DNA from: Candidatus Indicimonas acetifermentans | GTDB lineage: Bacteria > Gemmatimonadota > Gemmatimonadetes > Palauibacterales > KS3-K002 | Length of the DNA stretch: 34,631 nt | Assembly (NCBI GenBank): GCA_947581815.1 | Contig: CANPVX010000006.1 | Coordinates: 1 to 34,631 of the forward strand | Reading direction: 5' to 3' | Part shown: piece after piece, positions 24,477-33,643 of the stretch | How the letters are laid out: every line of letters starts with the position of its first letter | Position numbering within the stretch: the stretch's first letter is position 1 | The notes under the pieces: model-generated | Told to the model about the DNA's origin: nothing | Databases searched by the model: none | Seen by the model: only the letters and a program-made list of their open reading frames with translations | Program-made: the position numbers and the translations under genes

Positions 24477-26069
24477 GTGGTGGATGGTCCGATAGTTGGG
24501 GATAAGGCCCGCGAGGATACAAGCGTGCCCTGGCCTCACGCGGCGACCCTGGTTCTTCACGCCGAGACATCGCGGCAGCAACTCTGGACGGTGACCAGCG
24601 CCATCAACCTGGTCCGCGGCCTGGCTGAAGAGAGCACGAAGGTCGTGCTGGCCGACCTCCACACCGGCGCTAGCCCTCTCGCCACCGCGCTCCGTCTCGA
24701 GGAAGGCCCGGGGATCGTAGACGTCCTGTTTCGCGCGGACTCGTTCTCCAACGTCGCTCGCCGCCCCGAAGGTGAATCGTTCTTTTTTCTCAATGTGGGC
24801 GTCGACCCACCCCCCATTCAGGTCATCTGCGGGCATCCTCAATGGCAGAAGCTGGCAGCAAGACTGCCGGAGGCTGGCGCGCACCTGTTGCCTTGTCTCC
24901 CGGCCTTCGCGTGGAGTGAAGGAGGGCCCATCCCGGGGTTCGAGCAGTGCATAGTCTTGAACGGTGCAGGATCCGAGGTGATGCTTCCTCCCGGTGCCCG
25001 CAGGATCGTCGAGTACGTAGCGCCGCCAGAAGTGCGCTCGCACTACTCGCCTTCGGACGCCGCCCCCGCCCCTGCCCCCGTGTTCCTGGCCGACGCGCCT
25101 AGCGAGGAGGCCGCCGCCGCCGCTGGCAACGCTGAGCCAGTGCTGGATGGCGTGGGGGAGCTCGCCGAGAAGTCGACGGAAGTAGTCCCGACTGTTCCCG
25201 ATCAGGAAATGGAAACGGCGCGGTTGGAAGCGCCGTTTGGCGACCGCCGATCGGACACGATGGAGGCGACGTTGGGGCGCGGTAGCGGCTCTGATCTCGA
25301 TGACCGTACGGCCTCGACGCATCACGGGGATTGGAAACTCGGAGCCGACCGGGTCACCGCGCCTGCGGGCGTTGGGGCGGGTAGGAAACGGTTCGCCTGG
25401 GCCATCGGCGTGGCGGGTGTGGCGATCGCGGTGCTGGCGCTGACTGTGTGGCGAGCGATCGATTCCGGGCAGGCGCCGCGCGACTCCGGAGGGATGGAGG
25501 CCGCGGCCGAAGCGGATGGGCCGGCGGTCGCGGATGCGGCTGTGCACGCTGGTGAGGTGGAGGATCCGCCTGGCGAGAAGGCTCTTGCATACTCCGTCGT
25601 CATTGCTTCCTTCAGCTCATTCGACGATGCGCTGGCACGCCAGCGTCAGTGGACAACGCCCGCGACTCCTTTTTACGTAGCTCCGACGGTGGTACGCGGC
25701 GTGGTCTACTATCGCGTCTTCGCCGCGATGCTACCGGATCGGGAGGCGGCCAACGAGCTGATGCTCCGCTTGGTCGATGAGGGCATCAAGGACTCAGCCG
25801 CGGACTGGGATGTGAGGCCGACGCAGTTGGCATTCCACTTCGGCAGGTATCACAGCGAGCGGGGCGCCGAGGCGGCGGTGGAGACACTTGTGGCGAAGGG
25901 CATCCCGGCCTACACGGTCTTGGCGGCGGCCGCCCCGGGAAGCATCGCAGTGCACGTCTACGCCGGGGGCTACGAAGATCCGCGAGAGGCCATCCCTCTC
26001 CTTGAGCAGATCGAAGGTGCTGGCCTAGAAGCTGAACTCGTTGAAAGGGTGGGGTTGGTGACGCCATGA
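24477..26069 (+). CDS. ParA/BY-kinase-like (degenerate) - transmembrane - double SPOR protein
   Basis: The product has 530 residues. The cytoplasmic N-terminal 170 residues resemble ParA/MinD or bacterial tyrosine kinase ATPases: KVVLADLHTGASPLATAL (from residue 55) matches their VLLIDxDxRxPxLh strand, followed by EGPGIVDVLF. The place of the Walker A loop reads HAETSRQQLW, with no GKT, so ATP binding is unlikely. After a low-complexity linker there is one membrane helix (AWAIGVAGVAIAVLALTVW, about 306-325), then two SPOR domains (about 369-445 and 449-529). The protein would link a cytoplasmic domain to peptidoglycan. GTG 24477 and GTG 24480 both follow GAGGAGG; the second has better spacing. 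The stop overlaps the smc ATG (ATGA). Confidence 0.75.
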   Translation: MVDGPIVGDKAREDTSVPWPHAATLVLHAETSRQQLWTVTSAINLVRGLAEESTKVVLADLHTGASPLATALRLEEGPGIVDVLFRADSFSNVARRPEGESFFFLNVGVDPPPIQVICGHPQWQKLAARLPEAGAHLLPCLPAFAWSEGGPIPGFEQCIVLNGAGSEVMLPPGARRIVEYVAPPEVRSHYSPSDAAPAPAPVFLADAPSEEAAAAAGNAEPVLDGVGELAEKSTEVVPTVPDQEMETARLEAPFGDRRSDTMEATLGRGSGSDLDDRTASTHHGDWKLGADRVTAPAGVGAGRKRFAWAIGVAGVAIAVLALTVWRAIDSGQAPRDSGGMEAAAEADGPAVADAAVHAGEVEDPPGEKALAYSVVIASFSSFDDALARQRQWTTPATPFYVAPTVVRGVVYYRVFAAMLPDREAANELMLRLVDEGIKDSAADWDVRPTQLAFHFGRYHSERGAEAAVETLVAKGIPAYTVLAAAAPGSIAVHVYAGGYEDPREAIPLLEQIEGAGLEAELVERVGLVTP

Positions 26070-29000
26070 AGCTACTCGGGATCGAGTTTCACGGGTTCAA
26101 GTCCTTCGCGGATTCGGGGGAAATCCGATTCCACGACGGAATGACGGCGATCGTCGGTCCGAACGGTTGTGGCAAGTCGAACATCTCCGATGCACTGCGC
26201 TGGGTGCTGGGTGAGCAAAAGCCGACCGCGATACGTGGCGCTAGGATGGAAGAGGCCATCTTTCAGGGGACCGAGAAGCGGAAGCCCATCCAACGGGCGG
26301 AAGTCTCGCTCCTCCTCTCCAACGAGGACGGCCTCCTGCCCGTACCCTATTCCGAAGTTCAGTTCAGCCGCACCGTGCTCCGCGGGGGCGACGGCGAATA
26401 TCGGCTGAACGGCACTCTCTGTCGCCTCAGAGACGTGCAGGACCTCTGTCGCGATACCGGCCTCGGCACCAACGCTTACGCCATCATCGAAGCCCGAATG
26501 ATCGACGCGATTCTGAGCGATCATGCCGAAGAGCGTCGCGAGATGTTTGAGGAGGCAGCCGGCATCGGGCGGTACAAAGAGCGACGGCGCGTCGCCGGAC
26601 GCCGGCTCGATGAGGCTGCGGCGGACCTGGCCCGCGTGGATGATCTGGTCTCCGAAGTCGAGACGAAGGTCCGCAGCCTGGCGCGGCAGCGGGGTCGCGC
26701 GCGCCGTTACCACGAGCTGCGTGAGCGCAAGCTCGCCCTCGAGTTGGCACTGGCTCAAGCCGAGTTCATCCGTCTACAGGAGCGGCGATCCGAGATCGAG
26801 ACAGAACTCGAACGTATCGCGGAGCAGCGCGTCGGCCACTCGGCTGGGCTCAGAACGGCCGAGGCAGAGCACGAGAACGCCCGCAAACAGCTGGCCGACC
26901 TGGAGCGCCAACGGGCCGACAGCGCCCGCAAGATGATGGAGGTTCGCGATCAGCTGGCTGAGCTGGAGAAGGTGCGGTTGCTGGCCCAGGAGCGCGCCCG
27001 TAACGCGCGGGAGCGGCTCGAGCAGGTCGCGGTGGAGCGCCGCGAGCTGAGCGAGCACAAGGCGGAGCTGGGCGGCGAAGTCGAGAGCCTCAGTCAGAAG
27101 CGCGGTGACAAAGCCGCGGTGGTGCACTCGATTCAGAAGAAGCTCGCGGATAAAGAGGGCGAGCTGACCCGGCTGAGCGAGCGCAAAGACGCCCTGGAGG
27201 CGGCTCAAGATGCCGTTGAATCAGACCAGCAGCAGTACCGGGAGAAGCGGGCGCAGCTCCAAGCCGGTATCGAGGGCGCGCGAGCCCGGGCCGAGGACCT
27301 CGGTCGCCGCCATCAGGACGCGAAACGACAGCTCGCCGCGACGTCGGACGCCATCGAATCCGCTGAGGCTGCGGTTGGCAAGGCGCGTGAGGAGGCGAGC
27401 CAGGCACGTGCGAGGCTCGAGCGCATCTCGCACCAGTTGATGACCAAGCGCGCGGAGCTGACGAAGCGGCAGGTGAGCTACGAGGAGCTGCGCAATCGTC
27501 AGGCCGCGCTCGCGGAACGGATGCACGCCACCCAGGGCCGGATCGATGCCGTTGCGCCGCTCGCCACGGGTGAAGAGGGTTTGAATCCCGCGGTCCAGGC
27601 GGCGTTGAGGCAAGCCGACCAGCTCGGCATCTTGGGCGTGCTCGGGCGCAGCCTAGACGTACCCGAGGAGTATGCGCAAGGCGTCGAGTCTTACCTGGGC
27701 GCGCTGATGGAAGCCCTGATCGTTTCAGATAGCGCCGCCGCCGAGCGCGTCCGACGATGGTTTCTTGAGCAGTACGAGGGTCCTGGCGGACTGACCATTC
27801 TACCCCTGGAGGCCGTTCCGGCGTTGCCCGACGAACACGCCACTTCCATACCAGAAGTGCACGTGAGCGGGCCCGGCGGCCCCTGGGTTCGCTACCTGCT
27901 GCGTGACGCGAGGCTCAGCGAAGAGCGTGGCAGCGGCGGGGCCTGGATCGGCGGGCGGGTCAGCATTGACTCGCTGGGCATCTATCGTCTCGGCCAGCCC
28001 TACGCCGGAGCTGGGCTACTGGCTCACCGGGCTGAGCTTCAGAAACTGCGCTCGCTCCTCGCCGAGTTCGAGGACCAAGCAGGCGAGCTCGCCCGCCGGA
28101 TCAGGACTGGAACAGCCGAGGTCAAGTCACAGGCCGCGCGCGTCGAGGACCTCGAGGCCGAGCGCCGCACCGCGGAGGAGGGTCTCGCTCGGCTCGCCGC
28201 TCGCGCCGAGACAGCCAATGAGCGCCTTGCCCGCGAGAAGGAGGATGCGGAGGTGCTAGGCCAAGTTCTGACGCGCCTCGAGGCGGAACGGGAGCGGGCG
28301 TTGGGCGGTGGAACGGTTGCCGAGGAGGAGCTGCAGGGGTTGAAGCCCGCGGGCGCGGAGAGCGCTCCCGATCCCGAGGAGTTGGCGAGTGTACGTCGAG
28401 CTTGGGATGAAGCTCTGGAGGCGGTGGCGGAGCTTCGCCTGAGCGAGGCCAGATCGACGGCCGATGTGGAGAGCCTCGAACGGGATGTGCGAGGGCGGCG
28501 GCAAGGCTTGGCGGCTGTGGACGAACGGGCCAGCAAGCTTTCTGAGGAAGCCGAGATCTTATCGGAAATCCTCGCCCAATCCGAGGAGACATCGGAGAAG
28601 GTGGCCCGGGAGCTGGAAGTGCACTTCGAGGAGCGATCGAGCCGAGAGGCCGAGACGCGGGGCGTGGACGAGCGAGCGCAGGAGCTCCGCGAGCATGTGA
28701 CGAGTCTCGAGGCGACGCTGAAGCAAATCCAGCAGCAAGAGCGGGGGGAGTCCGAGAAGGGACACGAGCTAGACCTCGAGCGCTCCGAGATTCAGTCGAG
28801 TCTGAATCGGGTTCGCGAGCGGCTGGAGGACGAGTGGGGCCGCCCGTTCGACGAGCTGGCGGCAGAAGTCGAGCCGGCGAGCGGCGAGACAGAGGAGCTG
28901 CGAACGGAGCTTGGAGACGTCGCGGCGCAGCTCGGCGGGATCGGCCTCGTCAACATGTTGGCTGAGCAGGAACACAACGAAGAGAGGGAGCGTCTCGAGT

Positions 29001-29557
29001 TCCTGAGCACGCAACGCGCTGACCTCGTCAAAGCGAGAGATGACTTACGCGCGACGATCCGCGAGATCAACGAGACGGCCTCCGGGGCGCTGGTCGAGAC
29101 TCTGGAGCAGATCCGCGAGAATTTCGGCCGTACGTTCGCCACGCTCTTCCCGGGCGGACAGTGCGACATCTGGCTGGAGCACCCGGCAGAGCCGCTCGAC
29201 TCGCCGATCGAGATATCGGCTAGCCCGGGCGGCAAGCGCACACAACGCATACATCTGCTGTCGGGCGGGGAAAGAGCCCTTACGGCTCTGGCACTCCTGT
29301 TCGCGATCTACCTCGTCAAGCCCAGTCCTTTCTGTGTACTCGACGAGGTCGATGCACCGCTCGACGAGACAAACATCCGACGGTTCGTCGCAATGCTCGA
29401 GCAGTTCAAATCCGACGTGCAGTTCATCGTCATCACGCACAACCCCGTGACCATCGAGGCCGCCGATTGGATCTACGGCGTCACGATGGAGGAGCCGGGC
29501 GTGTCCAAGATCGTGGGCGTCGAGTTCAGCGCATACACTCGCGGCGCCGTGGCCTAG
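26066..29557 (+). CDS. smc: Chromosome segregation ATPase SMC
   Basis: SMC dimers with ScpA and ScpB extrude DNA loops and organise the chromosome. The product has 1163 residues, full length. The N-terminal head has FHGFKSFAD and Walker A GPNGCGKSN (residues 31-39), then LGEQKPTAIRGARMEEAIFQG and the arginine-finger region. Coiled coils run about 165-500 and 690-1000. The hinge lies between (about 510-680, YLGALMEALIVSD). The C-terminal head has the signature LLSGGERALTALALLFAIY and Walker B FCVLDEVDAPLD, then the His-switch region FIVITHN. It is translationally coupled to the ParA-like/SPOR gene through ATGA. No scpA or scpB is in the window. Confidence 0.98.
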   Translation: MKLLGIEFHGFKSFADSGEIRFHDGMTAIVGPNGCGKSNISDALRWVLGEQKPTAIRGARMEEAIFQGTEKRKPIQRAEVSLLLSNEDGLLPVPYSEVQFSRTVLRGGDGEYRLNGTLCRLRDVQDLCRDTGLGTNAYAIIEARMIDAILSDHAEERREMFEEAAGIGRYKERRRVAGRRLDEAAADLARVDDLVSEVETKVRSLARQRGRARRYHELRERKLALELALAQAEFIRLQERRSEIETELERIAEQRVGHSAGLRTAEAEHENARKQLADLERQRADSARKMMEVRDQLAELEKVRLLAQERARNARERLEQVAVERRELSEHKAELGGEVESLSQKRGDKAAVVHSIQKKLADKEGELTRLSERKDALEAAQDAVESDQQQYREKRAQLQAGIEGARARAEDLGRRHQDAKRQLAATSDAIESAEAAVGKAREEASQARARLERISHQLMTKRAELTKRQVSYEELRNRQAALAERMHATQGRIDAVAPLATGEEGLNPAVQAALRQADQLGILGVLGRSLDVPEEYAQGVESYLGALMEALIVSDSAAAERVRRWFLEQYEGPGGLTILPLEAVPALPDEHATSIPEVHVSGPGGPWVRYLLRDARLSEERGSGGAWIGGRVSIDSLGIYRLGQPYAGAGLLAHRAELQKLRSLLAEFEDQAGELARRIRTGTAEVKSQAARVEDLEAERRTAEEGLARLAARAETANERLAREKEDAEVLGQVLTRLEAERERALGGGTVAEEELQGLKPAGAESAPDPEELASVRRAWDEALEAVAELRLSEARSTADVESLERDVRGRRQGLAAVDERASKLSEEAEILSEILAQSEETSEKVARELEVHFEERSSREAETRGVDERAQELREHVTSLEATLKQIQQQERGESEKGHELDLERSEIQSSLNRVRERLEDEWGRPFDELAAEVEPASGETEELRTELGDVAAQLGGIGLVNMLAEQEHNEERERLEFLSTQRADLVKARDDLRATIREINETASGALVETLEQIRENFGRTFATLFPGGQCDIWLEHPAEPLDSPIEISASPGGKRTQRIHLLSGGERALTALALLFAIYLVKPSPFCVLDEVDAPLDETNIRRFVAMLEQFKSDVQFIVITHNPVTIEAADWIYGVTMEEPGVSKIVGVEFSAYTRGAVA

Positions 29558-29563
29558 CCGATC

Positions 29564-30322
29564 ATGCGCCTGGTGACGGTGGGGACGGGCACGGTCGTGC
29601 CTGACCCTGACCGCGGCTCAGCCTGCCACTGGATAGAAGAAGGTGGTACGCTCGTCCTCCTCGACTGCGGCGCGGGCGCGCTACCGGGACTGGCTCGGGC
29701 GGATCTGCCGTGGGGCAGGATCGACTACCTCGTGATCAGTCATTTCCACGTCGACCATATCGGCGAGATCCCCTCCCTCATATTCGCCCTGAGACATGCC
29801 TTGGCCGAGCCCCGAACGGAGCCGCTGGCCATCTGGGGGCCCGAGGGGACGCAGGGACTCTTCGACGCGCTGGCTGCCGCGTTCGGCACGTGGCTGCTGC
29901 AGCCGGGTTTCCCCGTGACCGTTCGAGAGATTTCGATCGGCGGAGTGTATGGGTTGGGCGAACTGACGCTGAAGGCGACGAAGACCCCGCACACACCGGA
30001 GAGCGTGGCGCTCCGGCTGGAAGGGGGCGGAGTTTCCCTAGGCTACACGGGCGACACGGGCCCCAGCGACGATCTGGCGAAGTTCTTCCGCGGAGTCGAT
30101 CTTCTCTTGGCTGAGTGCTCGCTGCCGGAGGAGTTGGTGGGAGACAACCATCTGTCACCCGAGCGGCTTGCTGAGATAGCGACGGCAGCGGAGGCGAGCC
30201 GGCTAGCGGTGACCCACGTCTACCCCCAGCTTGGAAGGCTCGATGTGCCCGAGCTATTGAGAGCGGCGGGCTATGAGGGAGAGATCACGATGGTCACGGA
30301 CGGGCTCGAGATGATCGTCTGA
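29564..30322 (+). CDS. Metallo-beta-lactamase-fold hydrolase, ribonuclease Z-like
   Basis: The product has 252 residues. ISHFHVDHIGEI gives the HxHxDH zinc motif (H60, H62, D64, H65). KTPHTPESVALRLE, YTGDTGPSDDL (bridging Asp) and VTHVYPQ supply the other ligands in the order of the RNase Z/ElaC and arylsulfatase subgroup. RNase Z enzymes trim tRNA 3' tails before CCA addition, which would suit the CCA-less tRNA-Gln. However, this protein is short and I do not see the flexible arm that holds tRNA, so a general phosphodiesterase or other hydrolase is equally likely. It begins 6 bases after smc. Confidence 0.85.
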   Translation: MRLVTVGTGTVVPDPDRGSACHWIEEGGTLVLLDCGAGALPGLARADLPWGRIDYLVISHFHVDHIGEIPSLIFALRHALAEPRTEPLAIWGPEGTQGLFDALAAAFGTWLLQPGFPVTVREISIGGVYGLGELTLKATKTPHTPESVALRLEGGGVSLGYTGDTGPSDDLAKFFRGVDLLLAECSLPEELVGDNHLSPERLAEIATAAEASRLAVTHVYPQLGRLDVPELLRAAGYEGEITMVTDGLEMIV

Positions 30323-30354
30323 TCTCCGCCAGTTGAGAGTTCGATGACGAACCT

Positions 30355-31386
30355 ATGCTAATTGTCATGAAGCATGGCGCGCGCGGCGCGGAGATCGATG
30401 AGGTCGTGCGCGTCATAGAGGAGATGGGCTACGAGGGTCGCCCGATGCCTGGGACGCAGCGGGTCGCCATCGGGTTGGTCGGAAACGACGGGAACGTCGA
30501 TGCCAGCCGGCTCATCGCGCTTCCGGGCGTACTCAACGTCATCCCGGTGACGCAGCCCTACAAGCAAGTCAGTCGCGAATGGCGCGAGGAGTCCACCGAG
30601 ATTCGGCTCCGCAACGGGACCGTCATCGGCGGGCGCGACGTCGTCTTGATGGCCGGACCTTGCTCGGTTGAAGATGAGGAGCAGATCCTGGGGGTCGCGG
30701 CCGAGCTGAAACGGGCGGGCGCTACGGTTCTCCGTGGTGGTGCCTTCAAGCCGCGAACCTCTCCTTATGCCTTCCAGGGGTTGGGTGAGGCGGGATTGAA
30801 GTTGCTGGCGGCCGCTCGCGACGCGACGGGGATGGCCGTCGTGACCGAGGCTCTCGACTCCGAGGGGGCCGAGCTCGTGGCGGAATACGCCGACATCATC
30901 CAGATCGGCGCCCGCAACATGCAGAATTACTCGTTGCTCAGGGCAGCGGGACGTGCGGGGGTCCCGGTTCTGTTGAAGCGCGGGATGTCGGCGACCCTGA
31001 AAGAGTTGCTGCTTGCCGCGGAGTACATCGTCAATGAAGGCGAATCGCGAGTCGTTCTTTGCGAGCGCGGACTTCGGAGTTTCGATGATCACGCTCGCAA
31101 CCTACTCGATCTGACCGTCGTGGTTAGCGTGCATGAGCTTTCTCACCTTCCTGTCATCGTCGACCCGAGTCATGGCACGGGAGATCGGCGCAAAGTGCCG
31201 GCCATGGCGCGGGCGGCGGTTGCAGCCGGCGCCGATGGAGTGATGACAGAGGTACACCCGGAGCCCGCTCGGGCGCTCTCGGACGGAGCGCAGTCGCTGA
31301 CGCCCCAGGAGTTCAACGACCTGGTCGTGGAGCTCCGGGCCATCGCCCGCGCGATCGGTCGCGATCTCGTGCCTGCGCTCGAGTGA
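30355..31386 (+). CDS. aroF: 3-deoxy-7-phosphoheptulonate synthase (DAHP synthase, type I beta)
   Basis: DAHP synthase joins phosphoenolpyruvate and erythrose 4-phosphate, the first step to aromatic amino acids. The product has 343 residues and follows the Thermotoga-type enzyme closely. An N-terminal ferredoxin-like (ACT-like) domain occupies about residues 1-75, the site of feedback inhibition by aromatic amino acids in that type. The barrel has LMAGPCSVEDEEQIL (metal-binding Cys), LRGGAFKPRTSPYAFQGLG, IQIGARNMQNYSLL, VLLKRGM, VLCERG, VDPSHGTGDRR and MTEVHPEPARALSDGAQSL. ATG 30355 is chosen because it keeps the first strand LIVMKHG; ATG 30367 is an alternative. The gene symbol follows common use for this type. 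Confidence 0.96.
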   Translation: MLIVMKHGARGAEIDEVVRVIEEMGYEGRPMPGTQRVAIGLVGNDGNVDASRLIALPGVLNVIPVTQPYKQVSREWREESTEIRLRNGTVIGGRDVVLMAGPCSVEDEEQILGVAAELKRAGATVLRGGAFKPRTSPYAFQGLGEAGLKLLAAARDATGMAVVTEALDSEGAELVAEYADIIQIGARNMQNYSLLRAAGRAGVPVLLKRGMSATLKELLLAAEYIVNEGESRVVLCERGLRSFDDHARNLLDLTVVVSVHELSHLPVIVDPSHGTGDRRKVPAMARAAVAAGADGVMTEVHPEPARALSDGAQSLTPQEFNDLVVELRAIARAIGRDLVPALE

Positions 31387-31387
31387 C

Positions 31388-31759
31388 GTGAGCGCCGCTC
31401 CTCACGCCCTCGGCGCTAGAGGAGAGCGACTCGCCGCTCGATTTCTCGAGCGGGCAGGCTATACTATTCTCGCCCGCAATTACCGCCTCGGACATCGCGA
31501 GATCGACCTAATCATCTCCCGCGACGAGCTAGTCGCTTTCGTTGAGGTGAAGGCGCGGGCCGGCGCGGGCTTCGGTCATCCCCTCGACGCGATAACCGCG
31601 CTCAAGCGCCGCGAGATCGAGCGCGTAGCCCACGCTTGGGTGGCTCGAAGCGGGCGACCCCAGCTCAACTATCGCTTCGATGCCATCGCGATACTCTACC
31701 GGCCAGATGGCAAGCCGCTGATAGACCATGTACCCGGGGCCTGGAGATTGGGGGAGTGA
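31388..31759 (+). CDS. yraN: UPF0102 family protein YraN
   Basis: The product has 123 residues from GTG 31388, one base after the aroF stop. The family pattern is clear: LGARGERLAARFLERAGYTIL, then ARNYRLGHREIDLIISRDELVAFVEVKARAG, which has the E-I-D-L and F-V-E-V-K motifs of a restriction-endonuclease-like (PD-(D/E)xK) nuclease fold, and KRREIERVAHAWV. The catalytic-type residues D and ExK are present. No activity or role is well established for the family. The gap to dnaX (31760-31874) contains no RNA or gene I can recognise. Confidence 0.9.
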   Translation: MSAAPHALGARGERLAARFLERAGYTILARNYRLGHREIDLIISRDELVAFVEVKARAGAGFGHPLDAITALKRREIERVAHAWVARSGRPQLNYRFDAIAILYRPDGKPLIDHVPGAWRLGE

Positions 31760-31874
31760 AGACGGCCCGTCCATCCGTTGCTGGCCCCCGATTGGCTGAG
31801 TACATTAGTGTATCGGGCACACGAAGAGGGGACGGTCTCCTCCATCAGCGGCCAGTCCAGAGCCAACCTCAAGG

Positions 31875-33542
31875 ATGCATCGACCCGCACTCGCGCGTCT
31901 CTATCGTCCACGTCGCTTTTCCGAGATAATCGGGCAGGATCACGTCTCCGCCACCTTGAGGACCGCGGTGGAGCGGGGGAGAGTGGCCCACGCCTACCTG
32001 TTCTGCGGTCCTCGTGGCGTTGGCAAGACAACGGCGGCCAGGGTGCTGGCGATGGCACTCAACTGCGCGGACCGGGAGGACGGCGAGCCCTGCGGCAAAT
32101 GTGAGAGTTGCGATCGGATCTGGTCAGGTAAGACCTCCCTCGATGTGGTCGAGATCGATGCGGCGTCGAACCGGGGCGTCGACGACGCGCGTGACTTGCG
32201 CGAACGGGCGATGTACGCGCCTTCGGGCGAATCGCGCTATAAGGTCTACATCATCGATGAGGCCCACATGCTCACCCGGGAGGCTTGGAACGCATTCCTC
32301 AAGATCTTCGAAGAGCCCCCACCACGCGTGATCTTCGTTTTGGCTACGACGGAGCCAGGCAAGATCCTGCAGGCGGCTCCGCCTATTCTGTCCCGTTGCC
32401 AACGCTTCGACTTCCGCCGCATCGCGACAGAGCAGATCCGCGCCCGCATGGTGGAAGTGCTGAGCACGGAGGGAGTCGAGGCTGAGGAGGCTGCCCTTGT
32501 ACCCATTTCGCGCAAGGCCGAAGGCGCGCTTCGCGATGCGCTGTCATCCCTCGATCAGGTGCTCGCGTTCAGCGGCACCACGATCACAGCCGACGACGTT
32601 CGGCGGGTGCTCGGACTCATCGAGGAGGAAACGTTCTTCGAGCTGTTCGAGATCCTGACGGACCGCCGCGCGGCGGATGTCTTCGGCTTCGTCGATAGGC
32701 TGGTCGATGACGGGTATGATCTCGAGGAATTCCAGCGGGGCTTGGGCGATTCGTTGCGCCTCCTGCTCAGAGCCAAGCTCGAAGGCGCCGACGCGCTCGA
32801 AGCCGTGGCTTCTCATCTGACTAAACGCTACGCGGAGTTGGCGGAGCGCTTCGACGTCGGTGACCTCTTGCGGATGTTGTCCGCGCTGGCAGAATTCGAC
32901 ACCGACGGACGTTTTCGAAAGAGCGAGCAGCAAAGAATATTGATCGAGGTTCTACTGCTTCGATTCGCTATGCTGGATCGTACGGTCGATCTCGAGCGCC
33001 TCATTGAGGCGGCGGGGTCTGCCGAGGAGCCCGCCGCGAAGGGAGCCACCGGGAGCGGCGGCGGCGAGGGAGCGAAGCCGATCGGGCGCCGTCGATCCAC
33101 TGAGCAGCGTTCAGGAAAAACGGGACGCCCCTCCGCCCCCCTCGCCCCCCCCGCACCGGGCGGCGATTCAGTGGCCAGCGCTAAAGAGGCGTGGCACAGT
33201 GTGATCGCCGACGGCCAGGTCCTCCGCCCGGGCCAGGGCATCGCGCTACGCGCGGTCCAGGTCACGGATCTGCGCCCCGACGGCGAGCTGGTGGTCGCAG
33301 TCGGCGTTGGGACGCCGGGCAGCGAGGTGCTGGCGGAGGCGGTCACGCGGCGGCGGCTCGAGGAGGAACTTTCGGGACGTCTGGGGCGTCCCATTCGGAT
33401 CAGCATAGTTGAGCCGACGGCTGGCCGGGCGAGCCGGGTCAGCGAGGATTCGAGCCGGAAGCAGAAACTGGAGCGACTGGTGGAGGGGGACGAAGATCTT
33501 CAGCAGCTGGTTGAGAAGCTCGACCTGGAGATCGTCGATTGA
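31875..33542 (+). CDS. dnaX: DNA polymerase III subunit gamma/tau
   Basis: DnaX is the motor of the clamp loader. The product has 555 residues. The N-terminal AAA+ module has RPRRFSEIIGQDHV, Walker A GPRGVGKTT (about 45-53), the zinc knuckle C64, C73, C76 and C79, Walker B IIDEAHML, and the sensor/finger SRCQRF. Domain III covers about 240-365. A Gly/Pro/Ser-rich linker (about 385-435) follows, then a C-terminal tau-type domain. The linker contains a run of eight C (33145-33152); slipping back one base there would end translation at TAA 33182-33184, giving a gamma-sized product of about 436 residues. Whether that happens is unknown. The ATG 31875 begins MHRPALARLYRPRRF, as usual. Confidence 0.97.
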   Translation: MHRPALARLYRPRRFSEIIGQDHVSATLRTAVERGRVAHAYLFCGPRGVGKTTAARVLAMALNCADREDGEPCGKCESCDRIWSGKTSLDVVEIDAASNRGVDDARDLRERAMYAPSGESRYKVYIIDEAHMLTREAWNAFLKIFEEPPPRVIFVLATTEPGKILQAAPPILSRCQRFDFRRIATEQIRARMVEVLSTEGVEAEEAALVPISRKAEGALRDALSSLDQVLAFSGTTITADDVRRVLGLIEEETFFELFEILTDRRAADVFGFVDRLVDDGYDLEEFQRGLGDSLRLLLRAKLEGADALEAVASHLTKRYAELAERFDVGDLLRMLSALAEFDTDGRFRKSEQQRILIEVLLLRFAMLDRTVDLERLIEAAGSAEEPAAKGATGSGGGEGAKPIGRRRSTEQRSGKTGRPSAPLAPPAPGGDSVASAKEAWHSVIADGQVLRPGQGIALRAVQVTDLRPDGELVVAVGVGTPGSEVLAEAVTRRRLEEELSGRLGRPIRISIVEPTAGRASRVSEDSSRKQKLERLVEGDEDLQQLVEKLDLEIVD

Positions 33543-33643
33543 ACGCTCGATAACGGCACCTCCGGAGCCGGAAACACTAAGCCTTGCGTGCGTTTACGGG
33601 ATCAGTAACATTTTGACGGGGAGGGGGAACGGGAGTGGACAGA

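Noticed and set aside
24213-25547. A 444-codon antisense frame across the two SPOR genes.
   Set aside because: It is Arg/Pro-rich without a domain, and the + strand frames show signal, membrane and SPOR features.
31760-31874. Checked for an SRP (4.5S) RNA, which often lies next to dnaX.
   Set aside because: The conserved tetraloop region of SRP RNA (GGAAG/AGCAGCC-type) is absent.
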